5,450 nt of DNA, taken from NCBI GenBank assembly GCA_900555585.1, contig USLT01000060.1, positions 1-5,450 on the forward strand, given 5' to 3'. A program made the position numbers and the translations under genes. Each line of letters starts with the position of its first letter. Position 1 is the first letter of the stretch. The notes beneath the pieces were generated by a model, which saw nothing but the letters and a program-made list of their open reading frames with translations, made no database searches and was not told the DNA's origin. Shown piece by piece: positions 1-5,450 of the stretch. The stretch is from an uncultured Collinsella sp. Lineage in GTDB: Bacteria > Actinomycetota > Coriobacteriia > Coriobacteriales > Coriobacteriaceae.

Positions 1-1
1 G

Positions 2-994
2 AGCGCGATCGCGCTGCTCGCCGGCGTCCTCTACGTCTCCCTCAGGGGGTATGACGCCTACATGGCGACCGCCTCGGTCGGCGTGTACGTCTACAAGATC
101 GTCGACGGTCTCGCGGACGTGTACGAGGGACGGCTGCAGCAGGCCGACAAGCTCTACCTCGCGGGCATCAGCCAGACGATACGCTCCGCAGCCGCCGCGG
201 CGGCCTTCTCCGTGGCGCTGTTCCTGACGCGCAGCCTCGCCGTCGCCGCGGTGGCCATGGCGGTCGCGGCGGTGGCGTCGCTCGTCTTGCTCAGCATCCC
301 GCTCGCGCTGCTCGAGACCGAGAAGTCGCGCCGCTGGGACGTCGGCGAGGTGGGCGGCCTGCTCAAGGGCTGCTTCCCGCTCTTCGCCGCGCTCTTCCTG
401 TTCAACCTCATCGAGAGCATGCCCAAGTTCGTGATGGAGGGCATGCTCCCCTACGACAACCAGCTCTACTTCAACGCGCTGTTCTTCCCCGCCCAGGGGA
501 TCCTGCTCACGATCGGCTTCGTCTACAAGCCCCAGCTGCTGCGCCTGGCGAGCATCTGGTCCAATCCCCGCAAGCGGCGGCGCTTCGACCTGGTCGTCCT
601 CGCCGTGATGGGGGTCATCCTCGTGCTGACGGCCGGTACCGCCGCGATGATGGGCTGGATCGGCATCCCGGTGATGGGCTTCATGTACGGGCTGGACTTC
701 GAGCAATTCCGCCTGCACGCCCTCCTCATGGTCGCGGCGGGCGGCGTGACGGCGGCGATCGACTTCCTCTACGCCATCGTCACCGTCCTGCGGCGCCAGG
801 GCGACGTCATGAAGCTGTACCTCGTGTCGTTCGCGGCGTCGGTCGCGGCTCCCCTGGTGCTAGTCGCGCTGCTCGGGCTGCTCGGCGCCGTCATTAGCTA
901 CCTCGCGGTCATGGCGCTCCTGCTCGTCCTGCTGGTACTCGAGTACGTCAACATCCGGCGCGCCATCACCCGCGAGCGCAACCCCTTCGGCTAG
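2..994 (+). CDS. Polysaccharide/lipopolysaccharide flippase-like membrane protein, C-terminal part (5' end outside window)
   Basis: The frame is open from base 2 to a TAG at 992-994, giving 330 visible residues. The first ATG, at 62, is visible residue 21; because the frame continues upstream of it without a stop and already encodes membrane-like sequence, it is probably internal. About nine hydrophobic segments can be seen (roughly residues 1-14, 62-78, 80-104, 121-138, 154-175, 196-220, 238-262, 272-294, 296-315), with basic loops such as KRRR at 191-194. Residues 35-50 (DGLADVYEGRLQQADK) resemble the conserved D-x-x-x-D-V-x-x-G-x-x-Q-Q region of Wzx/RfbX-type oligosaccharide flippases in clostridia and coriobacteria. 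The stretch AAGGVTAAIDFLYAIVTVLR (245-264) matches the late helix typical of these proteins. The inferred role is moving lipid-linked glycan units across the cytoplasmic membrane; the substrate is unknown. A glycan gene cluster probably lies upstream. The next gene is convergent, 24 bp away. Confidence 0.8.
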   Translation, partial: SAIALLAGVLYVSLRGYDAYMATASVGVYVYKIVDGLADVYEGRLQQADKLYLAGISQTIRSAAAAAAFSVALFLTRSLAVAAVAMAVAAVASLVLLSIPLALLETEKSRRWDVGEVGGLLKGCFPLFAALFLFNLIESMPKFVMEGMLPYDNQLYFNALFFPAQGILLTIGFVYKPQLLRLASIWSNPRKRRRFDLVVLAVMGVILVLTAGTAAMMGWIGIPVMGFMYGLDFEQFRLHALLMVAAGGVTAAIDFLYAIVTVLRRQGDVMKLYLVSFAASVAAPLVLVALLGLLGAVISYLAVMALLLVLLVLEYVNIRRAITRERNPFG

Positions 995-1018
995 CGCGCC
1001 GAGGGCGGCGAATAGCAC

Positions 1019-1885
1019 CTACTCGCCTTCCTCCACATCCGCATACCAGACCCGGCGGTCCTCGAGGCGCATGATGCCGACCCGCCCGAACGGATAGCCC
1101 GCCGCAGCGGAGCAATCCACGCAGATGCGGTCGGCCTCGCCGCCCGTGTCCCTCGTGGGCCCGACCTCGACCATGCGACCGTGGTCGTTCTCGTCGATCC
1201 CGGGGCTGCACATCAGGCGCGCGTAGCGGGCGAGCGAGACGGAGGGCGTGTGGCCCGCGACCACGACGGGGCCGAGCCCGTCGCCGCCGACGAGCCCCGT
1301 GGGCCTCGCCCAGAAGTCACCCCGGATCCACAGGAGGTCCTCCTCGGATTGCGAGGACATCATGCGCATCAGCTCGTCCGACGTCGCGTCGCCATATCCG
1401 CCCAGGCGGCCGGGTTGCACGCCCATGGCGTCGAGCTCGGCGCGGGCCGCGGGAGCATCGATGCCGGCGTGCACGAGGATGTAGGGCCGGCGGCGGACCC
1501 GGCCGCGAAGGCGCGAGTCATCCACCTCTGCGACGGCGAAGGCGGGCAGGCCGGCGATCCAATCGACGAGGCCCGCGGCCTCCTCGGCGGGAAGCCCGTC
1601 CAGGGCGCACGACGTCACGTAGCCGCCGTTGCTCTGCCAGATGAGAGTGTCCGCCTCGTCTCCACCGGCGACGGCACCCAGCAAGAGCTGCTCGTGGTTG
1701 CCCATCAGCACGGTCGCCCCGGGGTGGTCGCGCGCGAGCTTCAGGACGCCGATCGGGTCGGGCCCGCGGTCGACCATATCGCCCATGAAGACCAAACGGT
1801 CCCCCGCCCCGGGCTGCGCCATCTCCAGCACGCGGTCCAGCGCCCGCAGGTGCCCGTGGATATCCGACGTCACGTATACCGCCAT
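1019..1885 (-). CDS. PPP-family metallophosphoesterase (serine/threonine phosphatase or Ap4A-hydrolase-like)
   Basis: This is a 288-residue calcineurin-like phosphoesterase with all the PPP signature blocks in order: SDIHG (7-11, metal ligands D8 and H10), GDMVDRG (35-41, D36), GNHE (62-65, N63 and proton donor H64), LVHAG (137-141, H139) and VAGHTP (209-214, H212). An NGG-containing segment (QSNGGYVT, 84-91) and a C-terminal VDCSAA strand (256-261) are also typical of bacterial members. The first block has Ser where GDxHG is usual. The family removes phosphate from phosphoproteins or cleaves dinucleoside polyphosphates using two metal ions in the cytoplasm; the sequence does not tell which substrate applies. 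The ORF could extend to an ATG at 1921. The start at 1885 is preferred because GGAGG lies 4 nt upstream, homology begins at once (MAVYVTSDIHG), and a candidate -10 at 1924-1929 would start transcription downstream of the 1921 ATG. It is divergent from serC and convergent with the flippase-like gene. Confidence 0.9.
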   Translation of the reverse strand: MAVYVTSDIHGHLRALDRVLEMAQPGAGDRLVFMGDMVDRGPDPIGVLKLARDHPGATVLMGNHEQLLLGAVAGGDEADTLIWQSNGGYVTSCALDGLPAEEAAGLVDWIAGLPAFAVAEVDDSRLRGRVRRRPYILVHAGIDAPAARAELDAMGVQPGRLGGYGDATSDELMRMMSSQSEEDLLWIRGDFWARPTGLVGGDGLGPVVVAGHTPSVSLARYARLMCSPGIDENDHGRMVEVGPTRDTGGEADRICVDCSAAAGYPFGRVGIMRLEDRRVWYADVEEGE

Positions 1886-1889
1886 GTTG

Positions 1890-1894
1890 CCTCC
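1890..1894 (-). promoter_or_regulatory. Ribosome binding site deciding the metallophosphoesterase start
   Basis: On the minus strand GGAGG lies 4 nt before the ATG at 1885. The longer alternative start at 1921 has only a G-run, with no proper Shine-Dalgarno. The residues between the two starts (MNQGLTHPAGGN) look like translated leader rather than protein fold. The spacing is slightly short but workable. Confidence 0.65.
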
Positions 1895-1923
1895 AGCCGG
1901 GTGCGTCAATCCTTGATTCATCT

Positions 1924-1929
1924 AGTGTA
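1924..1929 (-). promoter_or_regulatory. Candidate -10 element for the metallophosphoesterase gene
   Basis: On the minus strand this reads TACACT, matching the TAnAnT form of the -10 box (4 of 6 to TATAAT). Transcription would begin near 1917, leaving a leader of about 32 nt before the preferred ATG. No recognisable -35 lies 16-18 nt upstream, so this is a weak prediction based on position and local AT content. Confidence 0.35.
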
Positions 1930-1982
1930 CCCCCGTTTGCCGAGGCGCCGCGCAGCTTCGAAACAAACCCGTTACCTCGCTT

Positions 1983-1991
1983 TGCTAGAGT
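1983..1991 (+). promoter_or_regulatory. Candidate extended -10 promoter for serC
   Basis: TGCTAGAGT has the extended -10 form TGn followed by TAGAGT (4 of 6 to TATAAT). A transcript would start near 1998 and give a leader of about 35 nt. No good -35 is seen at the expected distance, which is tolerable for an extended -10. It sits in the 147-bp region (1886-2032) shared with the divergent metallophosphoesterase gene. That region is visibly AT-richer than the flanking genes between about 1955 and 1990. Confidence 0.4.
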
Positions 1992-2032
1992 GGCACCGTC
2001 TCCAAACCGACCGGAAGGAACAGGACCCGACC

Positions 2033-3139
2033 ATGGCGCGCGTGCACAACTTCTCTGCGGGGCCGGCATCGCTGCCCCGCCCCGTCCTCGAGCAGATGCG
2101 AGACGAGCTGATCGAATGCGGCGACACCGGCATGTCCGTCATGGAGATGAGCCATAGGTCCCCCGCGTTCCAGGCGATCGCCGACGACGCCGAGGCGGCG
2201 CTGCGCCGGATCATGCGGATCCCGGACTCCTATCGCGTGCTGTTCCTGCAGGGCGGGGCCACGCTCCAGTTCGCAGGGGTCCCGCTGAACCTCATGAGAC
2301 GGGGACGCGCCGGCTACCTGGTGAGCGGCGTCTTCGCCAAGAAGGCCTGGGAGGAGGCGCGGCGCTACGGGGACGCGATCGCGCTCGCGAGCAGCGAGGC
2401 GACCGGGTTCGACCGGATCCCCGACCTCTCCGCCGCGATGGAGCGCGCGGGCTCGCTCGACCTCGACTACGTGCACATCTGCCAGAACAACACCGTCTAC
2501 GGGACGCAGTACCGCGCCCTCCCGGATTTCGGAGACGTCCCGCTTGTCGCCGACATATCGAGCTGCTTCCTCTCCATGCCGCTCGAGGTCGAGCGCTACG
2601 GCATGCTCTACGCGGGGGCGCAGAAGAACGCCGGCGCCGCGGGGACGACGGTCCTGATCATCCGCGACGACCTCCTCGCCGACGGCCCCGCGAGTCCCTA
2701 TTGCCCGAGCTACCTCGACTATCGGCTCCAGGCGGACAAGGGGTCGATGCTCAACACCCCGAACACCTTCGGCATCTACGCATGCGGCAAGGTGCTCCAT
2801 TGGGTCGAGCAAGCCGGCGGGCTGGAAGCCATGCGGGAGCGAAACGCCGCCAAGGCGCGGATTCTCTACGGCCTCATCGATGCCAGCGGCTTCTACCGCG
2901 GCATCGCCAGCCCCGGCTCGCGCTCCATCTCCAACATCACCTTCCGCACCCCCTCGCCCGAGCTCGATGCCGCGCTGATCGACTACGCCGAGGAGCGCGG
3001 CATCGTCAACATAAAGGGCCATCGGGCAGTCGGCGGGCTTCGCGCCAGCATCTACAACGCCGTGACCCTGGAGTCCGTCGAGGCGCTCGCGGCATGCCTG
3101 CGCGACTTCGAGGCCTCGCGGTATCGGCGATCCGTCTAG
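2033..3139 (+). CDS. serC: Phosphoserine aminotransferase
   Basis: This is a 368-residue class V aminotransferase, the normal length for SerC. It catalyses the PLP-dependent glutamate transamination of 3-phosphohydroxypyruvate to O-phosphoserine, the second step of serine synthesis from glycolysis; homologues can also act in PLP synthesis. The N-terminus HNFSAGPASLP (5-15) is diagnostic. Other landmarks are HR at 41-42 (phosphate binding), LQGGATLQF (72-80), NNTVYGTQ (152-159), ADISS with D174 facing the PLP ring, the Schiff-base lysine K198 in GAQKNAG, NTPNTF (241-246), and GHRAVGGLRASIYNA (329-343). The NNT and QGGA motifs favour the Gram-positive/Bacteroides-like branch over the E. coli one. 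The residue expected to stack on PLP (Trp102 in E. coli) aligns with F101. The ATG is preceded by AGGA at 2022-2025, 7 nt away. The frame is open far upstream of 2033, but only because it is antisense to the neighbouring gene. Confidence 0.97.
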   Translation: MARVHNFSAGPASLPRPVLEQMRDELIECGDTGMSVMEMSHRSPAFQAIADDAEAALRRIMRIPDSYRVLFLQGGATLQFAGVPLNLMRRGRAGYLVSGVFAKKAWEEARRYGDAIALASSEATGFDRIPDLSAAMERAGSLDLDYVHICQNNTVYGTQYRALPDFGDVPLVADISSCFLSMPLEVERYGMLYAGAQKNAGAAGTTVLIIRDDLLADGPASPYCPSYLDYRLQADKGSMLNTPNTFGIYACGKVLHWVEQAGGLEAMRERNAAKARILYGLIDASGFYRGIASPGSRSISNITFRTPSPELDAALIDYAEERGIVNIKGHRAVGGLRASIYNAVTLESVEALAACLRDFEASRYRRSV

Positions 3140-3242
3140 GAGCCCTACCGCGCATCGCGAAAACCCGTCCCGAATCGTCAACAGGCCCGTCGTCCTCTGG
3201 GTGTTATTCGTCTCGTACCTGCACCTTCGTTGAACAGACACA

Positions 3243-3255
3243 GTTGTATATCAAC
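3243..3255. repeat. Short inverted repeat, possible operator
   Basis: GTTG and CAAC arms flank a 5-bp TATAT centre. A further GTTGAAC lies 14 bp upstream (3229-3235), so GTTG half-sites recur on the same DNA face offset. The repeat lies in the AT-rich segment upstream of the radical SAM gene. The arms are only 4 bp long, so chance is a real alternative. Confidence 0.3.
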
Positions 3256-3276
3256 ATTCGTTACTTATTCCCCGAC

Positions 3277-3285
3277 TGTTACCAT
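3277..3285 (+). promoter_or_regulatory. Candidate extended -10 promoter for the radical SAM gene
   Basis: TGT followed by TACCAT gives an extended -10 (4 of 6 to TATAAT). Transcription would begin near 3292, leaving an untranslated leader of about 89 nt that is GC-rich and foldable. The -35 at optimal spacing (TTCGTT) is poor. The 241-bp gap and this element suggest that the radical SAM gene is transcribed independently of serC. Confidence 0.35.
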
Positions 3286-3380
3286 TCAAAGGCAAGGGGT
3301 GGCGGCGGCGCGCGTCCCGTCCTTCGCGACTCGAGCGGGAGCGCCCCGCGACCGCCCATCCATCGATTGAAGGAGCGGTT

Positions 3381-4823
3381 ATGGAATTGACGCAGGCAGC
3401 CGAGCGCGCGGCCCTCAACAAGCTGATCGACTACCTCGACGATGATCCCGAGAAGCACATCGAGACCATCATGTCGCTGATCAACAAGCTGGTGCCCGAT
3501 TCGGTCTTCCCGTCGCAGCGCAAGGCGTTCGACGACGCGATCTCCAACAAAAGCAACTGGTACCGCCTCATGATGAAGGTCTTCGACCTCAACCCCGAGG
3601 TCCGCTCGCGCATGCTCAAGACCCTCATCGTCGATGGCAACATCCTCGCCTGGCCGCAACAGGAGAAGATGCGCGAGAAGCACCGCTGCAACATCCCGTG
3701 GGCGATCCTGCTCGATCCCACGAGCGCATGCAACCTGCATTGCACGGGCTGCTGGGCAGCCGAATACGGGCACGCGCTCAACCTCACGCTCGATGACATC
3801 GACTCCATCATCAAGCAGGGCAAGGAGCTCGGCTGCCATCTGTACATCTACACCGGCGGCGAGCCGCTCGTCCGCAAGGCCGACCTCATCAAGCTGTGCG
3901 AGATGCACCCGGACTGCGCGTTTCTGTGCTTCACCAACGCCACCCTCATCGACGAGGCGTTCTGCCAGGACATGATCCGCGTCGCCAACTTCATTCCCGC
4001 CATATCCGCCGAGGGCGACGAGCGCACCACCGACGCGCGCCGCGGCGCGGGCACCTACGCCAAGATCGAGCGCGCCATGGGGCTGCTGCGCTCCCACGGC
4101 CTGCCCTTCGGCATCTCGTGCTGCTGGACGCGCGACAACGCCGACACCGTCGCGACGGAGGAGAACATCGACTGGATGATCGGCGAGGGGGCGCTCTTCT
4201 GCTGGTACTTCCACTACATGCCCGTCGGCGCCTCCTCCCCCGCGCAGCTCATCCCCACGCCCGAGCAGCGCGAGCGCATGTACCGGTTCGTCCGCGACAT
4301 GCGCTCCAAGAAGGAGATCTTCACCATGGACTTCCAAAACGACGGCGAGTTCGTGGGAGGCTGCATCGCCGGCGGGCGGCGCTACCTGCACATCAACGCC
4401 GCCGGCGACGTCGAGCCGTGCGTCTTCATCCATTACAGCAACGCCAACATCCACGACGCGACGCTGCTCGAGGCCCTGCAGTCGCCGCTGTTCATGAAGT
4501 ACTACGAGGGGCAGCCCTTCAACGACAACCACCTGCGGCCGTGCCCCATGCTCGAGAACCCCTACGACCTGGGGCGCATGGTCGCGGAGTCCGGCGCGCA
4601 CGGCACCGACCTCGTCGAGCCCGAGACGCCCGAGGACCTGCGCCGCAAGACCGTCCCCGCGGCGCGGGCATGGGAGCCGGTCGCCGAGAGGCTCTGGAAC
4701 GATCCGGACGCCCCCTTGCACGACAAGCGCCAGCGGGCCGGAGACCAGGGCATGGCCGATACCGATAAGGAGAAGTTCGAGCGGCTCGGACAGCGGGGCA
4801 CGCGCGGGTCGACGGAAAACTAG
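3381..4823 (+). CDS. Radical SAM protein of unknown function with twitch/SPASM-like C-terminal cysteines
   Basis: This is a 480-residue cytoplasmic iron-sulfur enzyme. A helical N-terminal region (1-105) precedes the radical SAM core. The core starts at DPTSACNLHCTGCW, whose C117, C121 and C124 form the CxxxCxxC motif that binds the 4Fe-4S cluster used to cleave S-adenosylmethionine. GGEP at 159-162 contacts SAM. After the barrel, C328, then G342, DVEP and C347 give C-x13-G-x4-C, followed by a lone C388 in RPCP. This matches the first half of a SPASM domain plus one cysteine, a twitch-like arrangement that may hold an auxiliary cluster. The protein resembles a conserved COG0535-type family from clostridia and coriobacteria whose reaction, to my knowledge, is not established. 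I see no RiPP precursor or other substrate gene nearby. The last 40 or so residues are charged and low in complexity. The start is firm: AAGGAG lies 5 nt before the ATG. A downstream DUF1015 gene follows after 98 bp. Confidence 0.9.
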   Translation: MELTQAAERAALNKLIDYLDDDPEKHIETIMSLINKLVPDSVFPSQRKAFDDAISNKSNWYRLMMKVFDLNPEVRSRMLKTLIVDGNILAWPQQEKMREKHRCNIPWAILLDPTSACNLHCTGCWAAEYGHALNLTLDDIDSIIKQGKELGCHLYIYTGGEPLVRKADLIKLCEMHPDCAFLCFTNATLIDEAFCQDMIRVANFIPAISAEGDERTTDARRGAGTYAKIERAMGLLRSHGLPFGISCCWTRDNADTVATEENIDWMIGEGALFCWYFHYMPVGASSPAQLIPTPEQRERMYRFVRDMRSKKEIFTMDFQNDGEFVGGCIAGGRRYLHINAAGDVEPCVFIHYSNANIHDATLLEALQSPLFMKYYEGQPFNDNHLRPCPMLENPYDLGRMVAESGAHGTDLVEPETPEDLRRKTVPAARAWEPVAERLWNDPDAPLHDKRQRAGDQGMADTDKEKFERLGQRGTRGSTEN

Positions 4824-4826
4824 AGG

Positions 4827-4855
4827 TTGGTCGGCGGGTTACGGCGCGGTAGGAT
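4827..4855 (+). promoter_or_regulatory. Candidate promoter for the DUF1015 gene
   Basis: TTGGTC (4827-4832) and TAGGAT (4850-4855) are separated by 17 bp, the optimal sigma-70 spacing. The matches are 3 of 6 for the -35 and 4 of 6 for the -10. Transcription would begin near 4862, about 60 nt before the ATG. It begins immediately after the radical SAM stop codon, so the DUF1015 gene may have its own transcript even if read-through also occurs. Confidence 0.4.
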
Positions 4856-4874
4856 ATCCATACCGCACCGCGCC
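4843..4874. repeat. Inverted repeat overlapping the putative -10
   Basis: Two mutually exclusive pairings share the same left arm. GGCGCGGT (4843-4850) pairs perfectly with ACCGCGCC (4867-4874) over a 16-nt loop. GCGGTA (4846-4851) pairs with TACCGC (4861-4866) over a 9-nt loop that contains the palindrome GGATATCC (4852-4859). No U-run follows, which argues against a simple intrinsic terminator. The position over the candidate -10 fits a DNA operator better. It could also act as a weak terminator or RNA stabiliser for the upstream transcript. Confidence 0.5.
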
Positions 4875-4878
4875 AGCA

Positions 4879-4903
4879 TCGGCCATGCCGCGTCGGCCAT
4901 GCC
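4879..4903. repeat. Tandem 11-bp direct repeat before the DUF1015 gene
   Basis: TCGGCCATGCC occurs perfectly at 4879-4889 and again at 4893-4903, a 14-bp period. It lies between the putative promoter and the ribosome binding site. The repeated unit contains ATG triplets, neither in the DUF1015 frame nor preceded by a Shine-Dalgarno. Function is unknown: paired protein-binding sites, or a local duplication, are both possible. Confidence 0.55.
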
Positions 4904-4921
4904 CACCACGAGAGGATCCGC

Positions 4922-5450
4922 ATGAAAGCCCTGCCCTTTCCCTGCATACGCCCCGTCCCCGAGCACGCCGCCGAGGTGGCCTCGCTCCCCTACGACGCAT
5001 TCAGCCGCGACGAGGCCGCCGCGTACGTCGAGGACCGGCCCCTCTCGTTCTTGAACATAGACCGCCCCGAGACGCAGTTCGAGCCCGGCCACGATATGCA
5101 CGCGCCCGAGGTCTACCAGCGAGCCGCCGAGCTGCTGCGCGAGCGGCTCGAGGACCGCACCCTGCTGCGCGACCCCGGCATGTGCTACTACATCTACGAG
5201 CTCGATCGGCAGGGCCGCGCGCAGACCGGCCTCGTCGCCGTCTGCTCCGTGGACGAGTACGAGTCGGGCGTCATCAAGCGCCACGAGCTCACCCGCGAGG
5301 ACAAGGAGCGCGACCGCGCCGACCACGTCCGCGCTCTCAGATGCCAGACCGGCCCCGTCCTGCTCGCCTATCGCGACCAGCCCGTCCTCAAGTTCATCAT
5401 CGGCGCCGCCAAGCAGGCGACGCCCCTCTACCGCTTCACCGACGAGCACG
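4922..5450 (+). CDS. DUF1015 family protein, N-terminal part (3' end outside window)
   Basis: The frame is open from the ATG at 4922 to the right edge, with 176 complete codons visible. DUF1015 proteins are usually about 400 or more residues, so less than half is seen. The family pattern is clear: LPYD (22-25) with FSRDEA just after, LSFLNIDRPE (41-50), the YQRAAELLRERL helix (65-76), YYIYEL (89-94), QTGLVAVCSVDEYESG (101-116), the hallmark VIKRHELTREDKERDR (117-132), and QTGPVLLAYRDQP (142-154). Its biochemical activity is unknown. The gene is often found beside serC and serA in anaerobic Firmicutes and Actinobacteria, which suggests a link to serine metabolism. Here serC is one gene upstream. 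The start is supported by AGAGGA at 4911-4916, 5 nt before the ATG, and by the conserved N-terminus beginning immediately. The gene is soluble-looking, with no signal peptide. Confidence 0.9.
   Translation, partial: MKALPFPCIRPVPEHAAEVASLPYDAFSRDEAAAYVEDRPLSFLNIDRPETQFEPGHDMHAPEVYQRAAELLRERLEDRTLLRDPGMCYYIYELDRQGRAQTGLVAVCSVDEYESGVIKRHELTREDKERDRADHVRALRCQTGPVLLAYRDQPVLKFIIGAAKQATPLYRFTDEH

Larger units (their letters stand above)
3140..3380 (+). promoter_or_regulatory. 241-bp intergenic leader between serC and the radical SAM gene
   Basis: No gene is visible here. The first part may end serC transcription: AACA-GG-CCC (3180-3188) can pair with GGGTGTT (3199-3205) across a 10-nt loop, a weak stem with a bulge and no clean U-run. 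Bases 3201-3290 are clearly AT-richer than the rest of the window, as expected for a promoter. The best -10 candidate is the extended element TGTTACCAT (3277-3285), about 95 nt ahead of the ATG, with only a poor -35 (TTCGTT, 3257-3262). Upstream lies a small inverted repeat, GTTG-TATAT-CAAC (3243-3255). The last 90 bases are GC-rich and can fold (GCGGG 3335-3339 with CCCGC 3345-3349). The strong Shine-Dalgarno AAGGAG (3370-3375) lies outside that stem. Confidence 0.45.

Noticed and set aside
997..1010. Small hairpin CGCCG-AGGG-CGGCG between the convergent genes
   Set aside because: The stem is only 5 bp and no U-run follows on either strand, so it cannot be called a terminator. Chance is likely in GC-rich DNA.
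1181..2032. Long upstream in-frame extension of serC (652-residue open frame)
   Set aside because: It is the antisense frame of the metallophosphoesterase gene, open because of high GC. The homology of SerC begins exactly at 2033 with a ribosome binding site.
3149..3160. CGCG-CAT-CGCG hairpin just after the serC stop
   Set aside because: A 4-bp stem with a 3-nt loop followed by A residues rather than U residues is not a terminator.
1985..3241. 418-residue open frame on the minus strand opposite serC
   Set aside because: It is low-complexity antisense with no motifs; SerC on the plus strand explains the coding signal fully.
3286..3380. Possible riboswitch in the radical SAM leader
   Set aside because: I could not find conserved features of SAM, T-box or other known riboswitch classes; only a short GC stem is visible.
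3279..4721. 480-residue open frame on the minus strand opposite the radical SAM gene
   Set aside because: Its composition is rich in Val, Gly, Ala and Arg with no recognisable domain, as expected for an antisense shadow of a GC-rich gene. The plus-strand protein has clear family motifs and a strong ribosome binding site.
4899..4925. 8-codon mini-ORF whose TGA overlaps the DUF1015 ATG (ATGA)
   Set aside because: It has no Shine-Dalgarno before its ATG, and its ATG arises from the direct repeat. Translational coupling is possible in principle but unsupported.
4820..5449. 209-residue open frame on the minus strand at the right edge
   Set aside because: It lies opposite the DUF1015 gene, whose family motifs are unambiguous on the plus strand.

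Overview
The window is about two-thirds G+C and reads as ordinary chromosomal DNA. It holds five genes in a compact layout, with no mobile elements, CRISPR arrays, tRNAs or rRNAs that I can see. GC-rich codon choice, strong AGGAG-type ribosome binding sites and the protein families point to a high-GC anaerobe. My best guess, by inference only, is the class Coriobacteriia (Actinomycetota; Eggerthella, Slackia or Adlercreutzia-like).

Layout: (1) 2-994 (+), the C-terminal part of a multi-pass polysaccharide or lipopolysaccharide flippase-like protein that runs off the left edge. (2) 1019-1885 (-), a PPP-family metallophosphoesterase convergent with gene 1; its start is best placed at 1885. (3) 2033-3139 (+), serC, phosphoserine aminotransferase, divergent from gene 2 across a 147-bp promoter region. 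(4) 3381-4823 (+), a radical SAM enzyme of unknown function with a twitch-like C-terminal cysteine set, preceded by a 241-bp AT-richer leader. (5) 4922-5450 (+), the N-terminal part of a DUF1015 protein that runs off the right edge. It is preceded by a 98-bp region with a plausible promoter, an inverted repeat over the -10 and an 11-bp direct repeat.

Functionally, serC makes phosphoserine for serine biosynthesis, and DUF1015 genes are commonly found next to serC/serA in anaerobes. Here a radical SAM gene lies between serC and the DUF1015 gene, and no serA is visible. The radical SAM and DUF1015 proteins are the least understood products. I found no convincing new multi-gene system. The observations most worth checking are the radical SAM enzyme with its reduced auxiliary-cluster motif, the repeat architecture ahead of the DUF1015 gene, and a Trp-to-Phe change at the expected PLP-stacking position of SerC.
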